Positions 26,093-34,961 of a stretch of DNA of 64,000 nucleotides are shown piece after piece. The DNA is from Polynucleobacter sp. UK-FUSCHL-C3 (lineage in GTDB: Bacteria > Pseudomonadota > Gammaproteobacteria > Burkholderiales > Burkholderiaceae). Under the pieces are notes generated by a model. The model was given only the letters and a program-made list of their open reading frames with translations. It had not been told where the DNA came from and did no database searches. A program made the translations under genes and the position numbers. Positions within the stretch are counted from its first letter, which is position 1, and each line of letters opens with the position of its first letter. The DNA lies in NCBI RefSeq assembly GCF_040409815.1, contig NZ_CP099959.1, positions 868,001-932,000 on the forward strand. Reading direction: 5' to 3'.

Positions 26093-28978
26093 ATGTTCAA
26101 AATCTTCTCGTCTGACCCTGTCCACGATCCCATTACCAAGGTTGGACCTGCTACTGAAATAAAAACCACCACCTGTTATATGTGCGCATGTCGTTGCGGT
26201 ATTCGTGCGCATCTGCGTGATGGCGAGTTGGTTTACATCGATGGCAATCCAGAGCATCCACTTAATCAAGGTGTAATCTGCGCTAAGGGTGCCTCTGGCA
26301 TCATGAAACAGAAATCACCGGCTCGTATTACTAAGCCCTTGTTACGCAAAGCAGGTGCTGATCGAGGCGCATCAGAATTCGAGGAGATTAGCTGGGAAGA
26401 GGCCTTTGATCTGCTGGCCACCCGTTTAGCGAAGATCCGCGAGACCGATCCCAAGAAATTTGCTCTTTTCACAGGTCGCGATCAAATGCAGGCCCTCACT
26501 GGTCTCTTTGCACGCCAGTTTGGTACGCCCAACTATGCGGCCCATGGCGGCTTTTGCTCGGTCAATATGGCTGCCGGCATGATCTACACCATCGGCGGTA
26601 GCTTTTGGGAGTTTGGTGGACCCGATCTAGAGCAGGCTAAATTATTTGTGATGATTGGTACAGCTGAAGATCATCACAGCAATCCCATGAAGATTGCTTT
26701 ATCCAAGTTCAAGCGTAATGGTGGGCGTTTCATTTCTATCAATCCTGTGCGCACAGGCTATTCAGCTATTGCCGATGAGTGGATACCCATTAAGCCCGGT
26801 ACCGATGGCGCCCTCTTTATGGCCTTGATGCACGAGTTAATTACTGCTAATACCGTTGATCATGAGTTCTTGTCACGCTATACCAACTCTGCGCAATTAG
26901 TTTGTCTTGAGTCTGGTTCTGAAGAAGGACTCTTCTTGTTTGATCCCGATAGCGATCCAATCAATACCGATATTCCGCACAATAAATATGTGTGGGATCA
27001 AAACACACAAAGCGCTAAGCCTTGTTTTGATCAGACTGCAAAGCCAGCATTAAGTGGCGAGTTTATGATGGGCCCTGGTCCTCATCAGGGCAAACGAGTT
27101 GCCCCTGCTTTTGAGTTACTGCGTCGCCAGGTTAAGGCATGTACACCGGAGTGGGCAGCGAAGATTACATCCATACCAGCAGAGCGTATTCGTTTACTTG
27201 CAAAAGAGATGGCGCATACCGCATTTCAGCAAGCCTTTGAGTTACCCATCGCATGGACCGATTCGTTTGGACAAAAACACAATACTGTCACCGGTCGACC
27301 CGTTGCCTTTCATGCAATGCGCGGCCTGTCTGCACACTCCAATGGTTTTCAGACCACACGCGGTTTAGCAGTCTTGATGACCTTGTTGGGCACCATCGAT
27401 CGTCCTGGCGGCTTTCGTCATAAAGCTCCCTACCCAAGACAGATACCGCCCAATATCAAACCACCCTCTTCGGAGGCAGACATTAAGCCCAATACTCCGC
27501 TGGGTAAAGCGCCCCTTGGTTGGCCAACTCGCCCAGAGGATCTTGCGCTCGATAGCAATGAGCAGCCACTGCGCATCGATAAAGCCTATAGCTGGGAGCA
27601 TCCCTTAGCAGCGCACGGTTTGATGCATAACGTAATCACCAATGCGGTTAAGGGTGATCCTTACTCGATCGATACGCTAATGATCTTCATGGCGAATATG
27701 TCGTGGAACTCTACGATGAACACCATGGAGGTGCGCGAGCATCTCAACGCCAAAGATGAGAATGGCGAGTTCAAGATACCGTTTCTGGTGATCTGCGATG
27801 CATTCCAATCGGAGATGGTAGCTTTTGCAGATCTGGTCTTGCCTGATACTACCTATTTAGAGCGTCACGATGCAATGAGTATGCTCGATCGCCCAATCTC
27901 TGAGTTTGATGGGCCTTGCGACTCCGTGCGCATTCCAGTATTACCACCGACTGGCCAATGCAAACCGTTTCAAGAGGTGTTGATTGAGTTGGCATCGCGC
28001 CTTAAGTTCCCAGCATTTACAACTGCAGAAGGCCAGCGCAAGTTTAAGGACTATCCTGACTTCATTACTAATTTCCAGACCGCACCCGACTCCGGAATTG
28101 GTTTCTTAATGGGTTGGCGCGGTAAAGAAGGTGAAAAGAGTATTCGGGGGGAGCCTAATCCCAATCAGTGGCAGATGTATGAAGACAATAACTGTGTCTT
28201 TCATTACAGCATGCCACCCGAGCATCACTACATGCGCAATTGGAATCAAGGCTATCTTGATTTTGCTAAGGCTAACGCTTTACGTCAGAAGAACGATCCG
28301 ATTATCTTGGCGGTGTACTCAGACATCTTGCAACAGTTTCGTTTAGCAGCTAAGGGCCAGCGTCCGGGCAGAACTCCACCCGCGCATCTTAAAGATCGCA
28401 TTGTGCAATTCTTTGATCCACTCCCCTTTTGGTATCCACCCCTTGAGGATGCGGTCACGGATCTCAATGAGTTTTCGATTAACGCGATTACACAAAGACC
28501 GATGGCGATGTATCACTCGTGGGACTCACAAAACGCATGGTTACGACAGATTCATAGTCATAACTATTTGCACATCAATACTAAGACCGCAGTGGATCAT
28601 GGTATTGAAGATGGTGCTTGGATTTGGGTCGAGTCGCAATGGGGCAAGGTGCGTTGCATGGCTCGCCATACTGAGGCAGTTGACCCTGGTACCGTCTGGA
28701 CCTGGAATGCGATTGGTAAAGCAGAGTCTGCCTGGCATCTTGATCCGAACGCTGATGAGTCTAAAAAAGGATTCTTACTCAATCACCTTATTACCGAGGA
28801 GATTCCTCTGGCTGATAGCGCTGGCACATTTCGTGTGAGCAATTCGGATCCTATTACCGGGCAAGCGGGTTGGTATGACGTACGCGTTAAGTTGAGCCCT
28901 GTGGGTCTTCATGAAGAGCCCGATACCTGGCCAAAAGCACGCACTGCCTTAGTACCTGGAATGATTCATGGAAAATAA
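26093..28978 (+). CDS. soeA: Molybdopterin oxidoreductase, probable sulfite dehydrogenase catalytic subunit SoeA
   Basis: A 961-residue DMSO-reductase-family enzyme. The N-terminal [4Fe-4S] motif uses cysteines 28, 31, 35 and one near 63 (VICAKG). Cys155 in GGFCSVN is the likely molybdenum ligand. The C-terminal molydopterin-binding domain starts at about residue 805 (QRPMAMYHSWDSQNAWLRQ). There is no twin-arginine signal, so the enzyme faces the cytoplasm, as SoeA does in Allochromatium and roseobacters. With the adjacent four-cluster ferredoxin and DmsC-type anchor it forms a SoeABC-type complex oxidising sulfite to sulfate and reducing quinone. The sulfolactate lyase genes next door, which would produce sulfite, support this. 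A thiosulfate/polysulfide reductase role is the main alternative. Confidence 0.75.
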   Translation: MFKIFSSDPVHDPITKVGPATEIKTTTCYMCACRCGIRAHLRDGELVYIDGNPEHPLNQGVICAKGASGIMKQKSPARITKPLLRKAGADRGASEFEEISWEEAFDLLATRLAKIRETDPKKFALFTGRDQMQALTGLFARQFGTPNYAAHGGFCSVNMAAGMIYTIGGSFWEFGGPDLEQAKLFVMIGTAEDHHSNPMKIALSKFKRNGGRFISINPVRTGYSAIADEWIPIKPGTDGALFMALMHELITANTVDHEFLSRYTNSAQLVCLESGSEEGLFLFDPDSDPINTDIPHNKYVWDQNTQSAKPCFDQTAKPALSGEFMMGPGPHQGKRVAPAFELLRRQVKACTPEWAAKITSIPAERIRLLAKEMAHTAFQQAFELPIAWTDSFGQKHNTVTGRPVAFHAMRGLSAHSNGFQTTRGLAVLMTLLGTIDRPGGFRHKAPYPRQIPPNIKPPSSEADIKPNTPLGKAPLGWPTRPEDLALDSNEQPLRIDKAYSWEHPLAAHGLMHNVITNAVKGDPYSIDTLMIFMANMSWNSTMNTMEVREHLNAKDENGEFKIPFLVICDAFQSEMVAFADLVLPDTTYLERHDAMSMLDRPISEFDGPCDSVRIPVLPPTGQCKPFQEVLIELASRLKFPAFTTAEGQRKFKDYPDFITNFQTAPDSGIGFLMGWRGKEGEKSIRGEPNPNQWQMYEDNNCVFHYSMPPEHHYMRNWNQGYLDFAKANALRQKNDPIILAVYSDILQQFRLAAKGQRPGRTPPAHLKDRIVQFFDPLPFWYPPLEDAVTDLNEFSINAITQRPMAMYHSWDSQNAWLRQIHSHNYLHINTKTAVDHGIEDGAWIWVESQWGKVRCMARHTEAVDPGTVWTWNAIGKAESAWHLDPNADESKKGFLLNHLITEEIPLADSAGTFRVSNSDPITGQAGWYDVRVKLSPVGLHEEPDTWPKARTALVPGMIHGK

Positions 28979-28979
28979 T

Positions 28980-29648
28980 ATGCCAGCATCTACTCAATCT
29001 AGCAAACAACTCGCTCTGGTCATTGATCTCAATGTCTGCGTTGGCTGCCATGCTTGTGTAACCTCCTGCAAAGAGTGGAACACGCAAGGCTCTGCCGGTC
29101 CCATGACCGATCAAGACTCTTACGGTGCAAATCCAAGTGGTACTTTCTTTAATCGTGTGCAAACTTTTGAAGCAGGCGTTTTTCCCAAGATGGATACGGT
29201 GCACTTCCCTAAATCCTGCTTGCATTGTGAAGATCCGCCCTGTGTTCCGGTATGCCCAACAGGTGCGAGCTATAAACGCAAAGAAGATGGCATAGTTTTG
29301 GTCGATTACGACAAGTGTATTGGTTGTAAATATTGTGCTTGGGCTTGTCCCTATGGCGCACGTGAACTTGATGAAGAACGTCAGGTCATGACCAAGTGCA
29401 CTTTATGTGTTGATCGTATTTATAGTGAGACCCTTCCCGAGTCTGACCGTAAGCCTGCTTGTGTCTTAGCCTGCCCTACCAGTGCACGTATCTTTGGTGA
29501 TGTGCATGATCCGCTCTCCGATGCGAGCAAAGCCATTGCAGAGCGCGGTGGTTATGAACTCATGCCAGAGTGGGAGACCAAACCAGCCAATCATTATTTA
29601 CCGCGCTCCATTACTGAGACCATTGCGGCCGTGAAAGCAGAAAACTAA
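28980..29648 (+). CDS. soeB: Four-cluster [4Fe-4S] electron-transfer subunit, SoeB-like
   Basis: A 222-residue ferredoxin-like protein with four Cys clusters: CVGCHACVTSC, CLHCEDPPCVPVC, CIGCKYCAWAC and CTLC...C..C. It moves electrons from the molybdenum subunit to the membrane anchor. The ATG at 28980 starts one base after the soeA stop; an ATG 12 bases earlier overlaps soeA. Its stop overlaps the soeC start by one base, so the three genes are one operon. Confidence 0.82.
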   Translation: MPASTQSSKQLALVIDLNVCVGCHACVTSCKEWNTQGSAGPMTDQDSYGANPSGTFFNRVQTFEAGVFPKMDTVHFPKSCLHCEDPPCVPVCPTGASYKRKEDGIVLVDYDKCIGCKYCAWACPYGARELDEERQVMTKCTLCVDRIYSETLPESDRKPACVLACPTSARIFGDVHDPLSDASKAIAERGGYELMPEWETKPANHYLPRSITETIAAVKAEN

Positions 29649-30601
29649 TGCATCCGACCTTCTCCTTAATTCTTTTTACAAGTATGGCGGGGATGGCTCA
29701 GGGGGCTATTGTTAGTCTTGCTGTGCTCAACTCAGGTTCTGACCAATTACCAAGTGAGCTCTTAAATATTTATTTATTCCCCTTGATCTTGGCTTTACTA
29801 ATTGGCGGATTACTTGCTTCCACCTTTCATTTGGGGCATCCTGAACGTGCCTGGCGTGCCACCATGATGTGGCGTACCTCATGGTTATCGCGTGAGGTTT
29901 TAGTGCTCCCAGCTTTTATCGCGCTCACTGCATTAGCCTATTACTTCTCATGGCAAGACCGGGTTCCCAATTGGTTATGGCTTGTTTTATGTGTTGCCTC
30001 ACTTGCTCTTTGGGTTTGTACCGCCATGATCTATCAGTGCATTCGTTTTATACAGGAATGGGCGCATCCAACCACCATGGTCAACTTCATCGCATTAGGA
30101 ATTAGTTCCGGTTGGTTCTTCCTAATGGCCTTGCTATCGCTTTGGTCTATGCTGCACCGTGATCAAGCCGTGGTCACCAGTTCTAATATCGCTGGGGTTG
30201 CTGGCTTTACGGGGTTCTTAATTCTTTTATCGCTTACGCTGAAGCTGTGGATCTGGAAACGTAATCGCAGTCTTAAGCCTAAATCTAATTTACAGTCGGC
30301 TACTGGTATTAAGACCGGCTTTGTGCGCCAGATCTCGATGGGGATGATGGGAGGTAGTTTTAATACCCGTGAGTTTTTCCATCAACAGAGTGCCTTCTTT
30401 GTAGCCAATGTCCGTAAGATTGCTTTCTTTGGAACCTATTTACTGCCAGTTATTTTGCTGGCAATTGTGGTGAGCAATGGCGCTCTTAGCTTACTGGTGA
30501 TCGCATTTATCGTTCATTGCGCTGGATTGATGGCTGAGCGTTGGCTCTTTTTTGCAGAAGCCAATCACCCACAAAACTTGTACTACCAACGAATTGCTTA
30601 A
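29648..30601 (+). CDS. soeC: DmsC-family membrane anchor, SoeC-like
   Basis: A 317-residue integral membrane protein with about eight spans and the DmsC signature FHLGHPERAWRA followed by WRTSWLSREVL. It anchors the SoeAB dimer and passes electrons to or from the quinone pool. Lengths of the three subunits (961, 222, 317) fit sulfite dehydrogenase SoeABC well. It converges with the GntR regulator, whose stop is 13 bases away; I see no terminator in that gap. Confidence 0.8.
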   Translation: MHPTFSLILFTSMAGMAQGAIVSLAVLNSGSDQLPSELLNIYLFPLILALLIGGLLASTFHLGHPERAWRATMMWRTSWLSREVLVLPAFIALTALAYYFSWQDRVPNWLWLVLCVASLALWVCTAMIYQCIRFIQEWAHPTTMVNFIALGISSGWFFLMALLSLWSMLHRDQAVVTSSNIAGVAGFTGFLILLSLTLKLWIWKRNRSLKPKSNLQSATGIKTGFVRQISMGMMGGSFNTREFFHQQSAFFVANVRKIAFFGTYLLPVILLAIVVSNGALSLLVIAFIVHCAGLMAERWLFFAEANHPQNLYYQRIA

Positions 30602-30614
30602 ATGATTTGCTTGT

Positions 30615-31334
30615 TTAAATACCAAGTTCGCTGAAGTACTCGTGGTGTTCGGTATTTAATGTTGAGATGCGCCATTCGATGGGCTCATCTTGGATGCCTA
30701 GTGCAAGACGCCGAATAATAATCACCGGTGCGCCTACTTTGAGATCCAACCATTCTGCATGTTGTTTGCTAGCTGCTCCCGCACGAAGTCGTTCACTTGT
30801 GCGCACAACAGTTTGTCCATACTGCGCTTGATAGAGTTGATAAATACTACCCTCGCGTTGTGCAAAGGCCGCTTTAGTCAGCTTAGGGAAGTGTTTCTTG
30901 CTCAGAGTAATGTGATCGACCAATACACAGGTCTGATCTAAAAAGAGACGATTGACGATTCTCCAAACAGGCGAACCTTCTTTTATTGCGAGTTTAGTAG
31001 CTTCCTCTTGGTTAGCACTTGCGCTCTGAAAGGAGACAAGCTCTACCTTGGGGTAGTTTTTATGTTCAGCATTGTGTTTGACTACATGAAAGAAGTAATA
31101 CAAAAGTCGTTGTTCATCGTGCTCAGCAACATAGGTGCCCTTGCCTTGCCTCCGAATCACAATTCCTTCAGCGACCAGTTCGTCTACTGCTTTGCGAAGA
31201 GTGCCAATAGAGACCTTGAGTTCCTTAGCAAGGTCTTTCTCGGAGGGCAATGCCTCACCCATGAAGAAACGTCCACTCACCAAATCATTGGTGATCTTCC
31301 GTTTTACTTCTTGGTAGGCAGTAATGGCTTTCAT
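30615..31334 (-). CDS. GntR/HutC-type regulator of the sulfolactate cluster
   Basis: A 239-residue regulator: an N-terminal winged helix (about residues 1-70, with GEALPSEKDLAKELKVSIGTLRKAVDEL) and a C-terminal UTRA ligand-binding domain. HutC-type proteins usually repress until a small metabolite binds. The ATG at 31334 begins the conserved fold; a GTG at 31349 lies inside a hairpin and is less likely. It follows suyB on the same strand and probably controls the suy/slc genes and perhaps soeABC. The signal is inferred to be sulfolactate or sulfopyruvate. Confidence 0.8.
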   Translation of the reverse strand: MKAITAYQEVKRKITNDLVSGRFFMGEALPSEKDLAKELKVSIGTLRKAVDELVAEGIVIRRQGKGTYVAEHDEQRLLYYFFHVVKHNAEHKNYPKVELVSFQSASANQEEATKLAIKEGSPVWRIVNRLFLDQTCVLVDHITLSKKHFPKLTKAAFAQREGSIYQLYQAQYGQTVVRTSERLRAGAASKQHAEWLDLKVGAPVIIIRRLALGIQDEPIEWRISTLNTEHHEYFSELGI

Positions 31335-31341
31335 AGTTTGG

Positions 31342-31368
31342 TTGGTCACCCAAGAGTTGGGTGACCAA
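31342..31368. promoter_or_regulatory. Perfect 12-bp hairpin between suyB and the GntR gene
   Basis: Arms TTGGTCACCCAA and TTGGGTGACCAA flank a three-base loop, with no mismatch. The site is immediately upstream of the regulator start and 9 bases after the suyB stop. No T-tract follows on either strand, so it is not a typical intrinsic terminator. It may be an operator bound by the GntR protein (GGTCACC/GGTGACC half sites) or an mRNA-processing or stabilising hairpin that separates suyAB from the regulator. Confidence 0.6.
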
Positions 31369-31377
31369 GCAGGCTAC

Positions 31378-32550
31378 TTAGGCAGACTCATATAAACGGG
31401 TCATTACAAACTCGTTATGACCAAGGATCTCAGCCGCGGTTAGTTCGCCATTGGCGGTGCGCAAGAGCGCATCCAATAGTTTCTCACCCGCTGTATCCAT
31501 GTTCTCCTCACGACGCAAAATACCTGACACATCCACATCAATATGCTCAGACATCGTGCGAACAGTCTTGGGATTAGCACAAAGCTTAATCACAGGCAGG
31601 ATGGGATTACCTATCACGTTACCTTGGCCGGTTGGGAAGAAATGAGCAGCAAAGCCTGAGGCGGCGCACAAGGTCACCATCTCGGCAGCAGCCGATGAAG
31701 AGTCCATAAACCAAAGACCTTTACCTGTGGGTGCTTCTGCTTTATCCAAAACACCGTCGACCATACACTTCTTACCAATCTTCTGAATATTGCCCAAAGC
31801 TTTCTCTTCGATGGTTGTAAGGCCGCCAGCAATATTGCCCTTGGTAGGCTGTGAGTCTGATAGGTCGCTAGTCTTATTGCGCTCGACCACACCTTGATAG
31901 CGATCAAACATCATCTTGAACTTGGCTTTGACTTCTGGTGTACGGCAACGTGCTTCTACCAAATGCTCGCCACCTGTGAGCTCGGTGGTTTCACCAAATA
32001 CTAAGGTGGAACCAATTTCATAGAGTTTGTCAAAAGCGTTACCAACGGTTGGGTTCGAACCGCAGCCCGATGTCGTATCCGATTCACCGCACTTGGTTGA
32101 AACCCACAGCTCCGATAAAGGTGCAGAGACGCGTTGTGCTTTGGAGGCATGCTTCATGAACTTATAGGCAGCACGACTTGCATTAGCAATCGTGGTGGTA
32201 TCGCCATTACCCTCGATCCAGAATCCTTCTACTGGCTTACCAGATTTTTTGATTCCTTCTACAACCTTAGCGGTCCATTGGGGCTCAATACCAATCACGA
32301 CTACAGCAGCAACGTTAGGATTACATCCTGCACCAATGAGGGTACGGAAATGCAGCTCTAAGTCAGCACCAAACTGCAGACGACCATAGGGGTGGGTAAT
32401 TTTGACAGTACCCTTAATGTTGTTGGTGACCGCATCGCAGGCGGCGTTCGAGAGGTCATCGAGGGGGAGAATAATCACATGATTACGAATCCCCATGCGT
32501 CCGTTCTCACGACGGTAACCCATAAAAGTAGCTTTTTTTAAATCGATCAT
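31378..32550 (-). CDS. suyB: (2R)-sulfolactate sulfo-lyase, beta subunit
   Basis: A 390-residue protein of the UxaA/altronate-dehydratase C-domain family, starting with [15 protein letters not shown] and containing the cysteine-rich [20 protein letters not shown] stretch (about residues 152-171) expected to bind iron. The 390-residue length with a separate small SAF-domain partner is the SuyAB arrangement, which splits (R)-sulfolactate into pyruvate and sulfite. Presence of both sulfolactate dehydrogenases and a sulfite dehydrogenase beside it makes SuyB more likely than a sugar-acid dehydratase, which family membership alone would allow. Confidence 0.82.
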   Translation of the reverse strand: MIDLKKATFMGYRRENGRMGIRNHVIILPLDDLSNAACDAVTNNIKGTVKITHPYGRLQFGADLELHFRTLIGAGCNPNVAAVVVIGIEPQWTAKVVEGIKKSGKPVEGFWIEGNGDTTTIANASRAAYKFMKHASKAQRVSAPLSELWVSTKCGESDTTSGCGSNPTVGNAFDKLYEIGSTLVFGETTELTGGEHLVEARCRTPEVKAKFKMMFDRYQGVVERNKTSDLSDSQPTKGNIAGGLTTIEEKALGNIQKIGKKCMVDGVLDKAEAPTGKGLWFMDSSSAAAEMVTLCAASGFAAHFFPTGQGNVIGNPILPVIKLCANPKTVRTMSEHIDVDVSGILRREENMDTAGEKLLDALLRTANGELTAAEILGHNEFVMTRLYESA

Positions 32551-32589
32551 CGTTTATCTTTCTTTCTGTTTAAGTAGGAGATATGTGGC

Positions 32590-32871
32590 TTACCAGCGTT
32601 TGGTCTTCACGTTCTGTACATGCAAGTGCTCACCCTTTTTGATGGGAGCAACTACTTTGCCAATATCCACGCCGTATTTAATAACCATATCGCCGACCTT
32701 CAGGTCTTGCAAGGCAATCTTGTGACCAATTGGAATATCACTCTCTGATTTAATCTTGAGGGTGCTATCACCTTCCATTACCCAACCTGTTAAATCGGTT
32801 CCAGAATTGACGCCTTCTACTACGACGACTCCCACAACATCTCCAGGTTCATGTACGACGAAATGAATCAT
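32590..32871 (-). CDS. suyA: (2R)-sulfolactate sulfo-lyase, alpha subunit
   Basis: A 93-residue single SAF domain with HEPGDVVGVVVVEGV at the start and DIPIGHKIALQDLKVGDMVIKYG in the middle, as in the N-terminal domain of altronate dehydratases. As a separate gene just upstream of suyB it matches SuyA, the small subunit of sulfolactate sulfo-lyase. It is 26 bases after comC and 39 bases before suyB on the same strand. Confidence 0.82.
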   Translation of the reverse strand: MIHFVVHEPGDVVGVVVVEGVNSGTDLTGWVMEGDSTLKIKSESDIPIGHKIALQDLKVGDMVIKYGVDIGKVVAPIKKGEHLHVQNVKTKRW

Positions 32872-32897
32872 GCTTTCTCTCCTTTAAGGTACTACTA

Positions 32898-33908
32898 TTA
32901 ATTGGTCCAACGCTTACTAATACCGCTATTAATTTCTAGTACGACTGTATCGTTGACGGTGACCCCTGCTCGCATCGCTTGTGCGCGTTGGGCAAAGCGT
33001 CTTTGTCCCGGTAAACGAATCCCGTCATCACTTGCCAACATGGCTAAGAATGCTGCGATGCGTTTGTTATAAGTCGCTGCACCCGATAGGCCTGGATCAA
33101 TGGTGATGAGTAATTGTCCAAGACGAGGCTTATTGCCATTCATGGCAAAGAAGGTATCAGCCTCGTACGAGAACTGACTGCCTGATAAGCCAACTGCTAA
33201 GAGTTCAATGATGAGTGCGAGTAAAGCGCCCTTGTCACCACCGAGCGGAACCATCAACCCTTTAAGACCCTCATTTGGATCAGTGGTGGGCTTACCCTCT
33301 GCATTTAAGGCCCAGCCCTCTGGAATTGACTCCCCTTTTTTAGAGGCCACTAATAACTTGCCACGCGCGACCGCAGACAAAGACATATCAATCACTAATG
33401 GATCTTTGCCCTTCACCGGAAATGCCGCTGCCAGTGGATTGGTTCCAAAGAGTGCTTTCTTGCCACCCGCCATCGGCATCGCAGCTGGGGTATTACCTAG
33501 AAGAATCGAGACATAACCAGCACGTGCGGCTGCTTCGGTGAAATGTCCGGCAACTCCAAAGTGATGGGTGTTCTTAACAGCAACTACTCCTACACCTTGT
33601 GAGTTAGCTAAGCGTACGGATAGATCGGTAGCTGTTTTAATGGCGGGGAATGCCAAACCATCTTGACCATCCACTACGGCAGAGGCTGCTTTATAAGCAT
33701 GCACCTTCGCTTTGGCTTGGGCATTCACACGACCATGCTTGGCATGGCCAGCGTATTGGGCAACGCGGGCTAGACCATGTGATGCTAGACCATCAGCTTC
33801 TGCAAGAGCCAAAAAGAGTGCGGTATCGGCGGCAGCATCATGGGCAATATCAGCAGCACGTAAGCCTTGATAGGCGAGCTGCACCATCTCATTAAATGAA
33901 TGACTCAC
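32898..33908 (-). CDS. comC: (R)-sulfolactate dehydrogenase, malate/L-lactate dehydrogenase family
   Basis: A 336-residue NAD(P)-dependent oxidoreductase of the malate/L-lactate dehydrogenase (Ldh_2) family, with KNTHHFGVAGHF (catalytic His region), LFGTNPLAAAFP and a C-terminal RLPGQRR motif. In sulfolactate degraders ComC reduces sulfopyruvate to (R)-sulfolactate, which is what SuyAB uses. Its start overlaps the slcC stop as ATGA, so the two dehydrogenases of the opposite stereochemistry are translationally coupled and form the two-enzyme racemising pair. Confidence 0.8.
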   Translation of the reverse strand: MSHSFNEMVQLAYQGLRAADIAHDAAADTALFLALAEADGLASHGLARVAQYAGHAKHGRVNAQAKAKVHAYKAASAVVDGQDGLAFPAIKTATDLSVRLANSQGVGVVAVKNTHHFGVAGHFTEAAARAGYVSILLGNTPAAMPMAGGKKALFGTNPLAAAFPVKGKDPLVIDMSLSAVARGKLLVASKKGESIPEGWALNAEGKPTTDPNEGLKGLMVPLGGDKGALLALIIELLAVGLSGSQFSYEADTFFAMNGNKPRLGQLLITIDPGLSGAATYNKRIAAFLAMLASDDGIRLPGQRRFAQRAQAMRAGVTVNDTVVLEINSGISKRWTN

Positions 33909-34846
33909 GAATGGTTCTCCAAAAATACGTTCACTTCGCGAGCAATCATATTGCTCACACGTTCATTACTTTCTTCAGTAACTCCCGCAATGTGCGGGGT
34001 CAGTATTAAATTGGGGACATCTTTAAAATGCGATAGGTCTTTGGCAGGTTCGCTCGTAAAGACATCAAGCGCTGCTCCCCCTAAACGCCCAGATCGCAAG
34101 CGCTCTGCTAATGCCTGCTCATCGACAATGCCACCGCGTGCGGTATTAATGAGATAGGCGCCAGCTTGCATCGTATCGAGCAGAGTTGCCGAGAACAATC
34201 CTTTGGTCTCGGGTAATAGCGGTAGGTGCAAACTCACAATTTGGCTTTTGGCTAATACTTCCGCTAAGGGATATAAATGAACGCTGCCATTCTGGAGTGC
34301 CACTTGTTTATCTTTTAGCATCGGATCATAGGCGATGCAATGCAATCCTAGGGCTAAGGCTTTTTGTGCAACCACCCTCCCAATGCTGCCAAAGCCCACA
34401 ATCCCTAAGGTGTTACCTGCGATCTCATGGCATTTGGAGTATTTGGGTCTTGGCCAAGCGCCTGAGAGGGTCTCAAGACTAGCGGGTGCATAAGCACGCA
34501 TGAGTGCCATCGATGTACCCAACACATACTCGGCGACCGAGTCGGCGTTCGCACCGGTGGCTGGAATGACCTTGATATTGGCTTGTGCACAGGCGGGTAG
34601 ATCAATGTTCTCCAAACCAACTCCTAGGCGCCCCACTACTTTCAGTTGCTTAGCACCTTGGACCAGATCAGCACTTACTTTGGTGAGATTACGCACGATC
34701 CAGGCATCGGCATTGATTAACCCTGAGGCTAATTTGCTGGGGTCAGAGTAGGACTCAGGCTCATAGCGCACTTGATGAGATTGTTTAAGGGTTTCTAGGG
34801 CTTGACGGGAGATGAACTCGGAGATGAAAATAACTGACATATCCAT
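33905..34846 (-). CDS. slcC: (S)-sulfolactate dehydrogenase, D-2-hydroxyacid dehydrogenase family
   Basis: A 313-residue D-isomer-specific 2-hydroxyacid dehydrogenase: GFGSIGRVVAQ is the NAD-binding loop, NTARGGIVDEQAL holds the catalytic Arg, and LTPHIAGVTEESN the catalytic His. By position beside comC and suyAB it is the likely SlcC, which oxidises (S)-sulfolactate to sulfopyruvate. The first ATG (34846) and one two codons on (34840) are both possible. It is the first gene of the minus-strand cluster, divergent from the tctC gene. Without the context it would be read as a phosphoglycerate dehydrogenase relative. Confidence 0.78.
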   Translation of the reverse strand: MDMSVIFISEFISRQALETLKQSHQVRYEPESYSDPSKLASGLINADAWIVRNLTKVSADLVQGAKQLKVVGRLGVGLENIDLPACAQANIKVIPATGANADSVAEYVLGTSMALMRAYAPASLETLSGAWPRPKYSKCHEIAGNTLGIVGFGSIGRVVAQKALALGLHCIAYDPMLKDKQVALQNGSVHLYPLAEVLAKSQIVSLHLPLLPETKGLFSATLLDTMQAGAYLINTARGGIVDEQALAERLRSGRLGGAALDVFTSEPAKDLSHFKDVPNLILTPHIAGVTEESNERVSNMIAREVNVFLENHS

Positions 34847-34961
34847 ATCATATAGATGACATAGATCTCGTGCAATAGGGGTTTTCTAGAAAATTATGGT
34901 TAAATGAGTATCAACAGTTTCGTAATATAAAAATCCACAAGGATCTACAAGGAGACATAGA
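34847..34961. promoter_or_regulatory. Divergent promoter region of slcC and tctC
   Basis: This 115-base AT-rich gap separates the divergent slcC and tctC starts. Next to slcC is an imperfect dyad TCATATAGATGA (34848-34859), a candidate GntR operator. On the tctC side the ribosome site AAGGAG is at 34948-34953. Individual -10 and -35 elements are not clear enough to call. Confidence 0.4.

Noticed and set aside
31378..32550. Altronate dehydratase (UxaA) reading of suyB
   Set aside because: No hexuronate genes are nearby, the SAF domain is a separate 93-residue protein, and both sulfolactate dehydrogenase families and a sulfite dehydrogenase are adjacent. Kept only as the alternative.
33905..34846. 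D-3-phosphoglycerate dehydrogenase (SerA) reading of slcC
   Set aside because: No ACT domain, and operon context with comC and suyAB points to sulfolactate.
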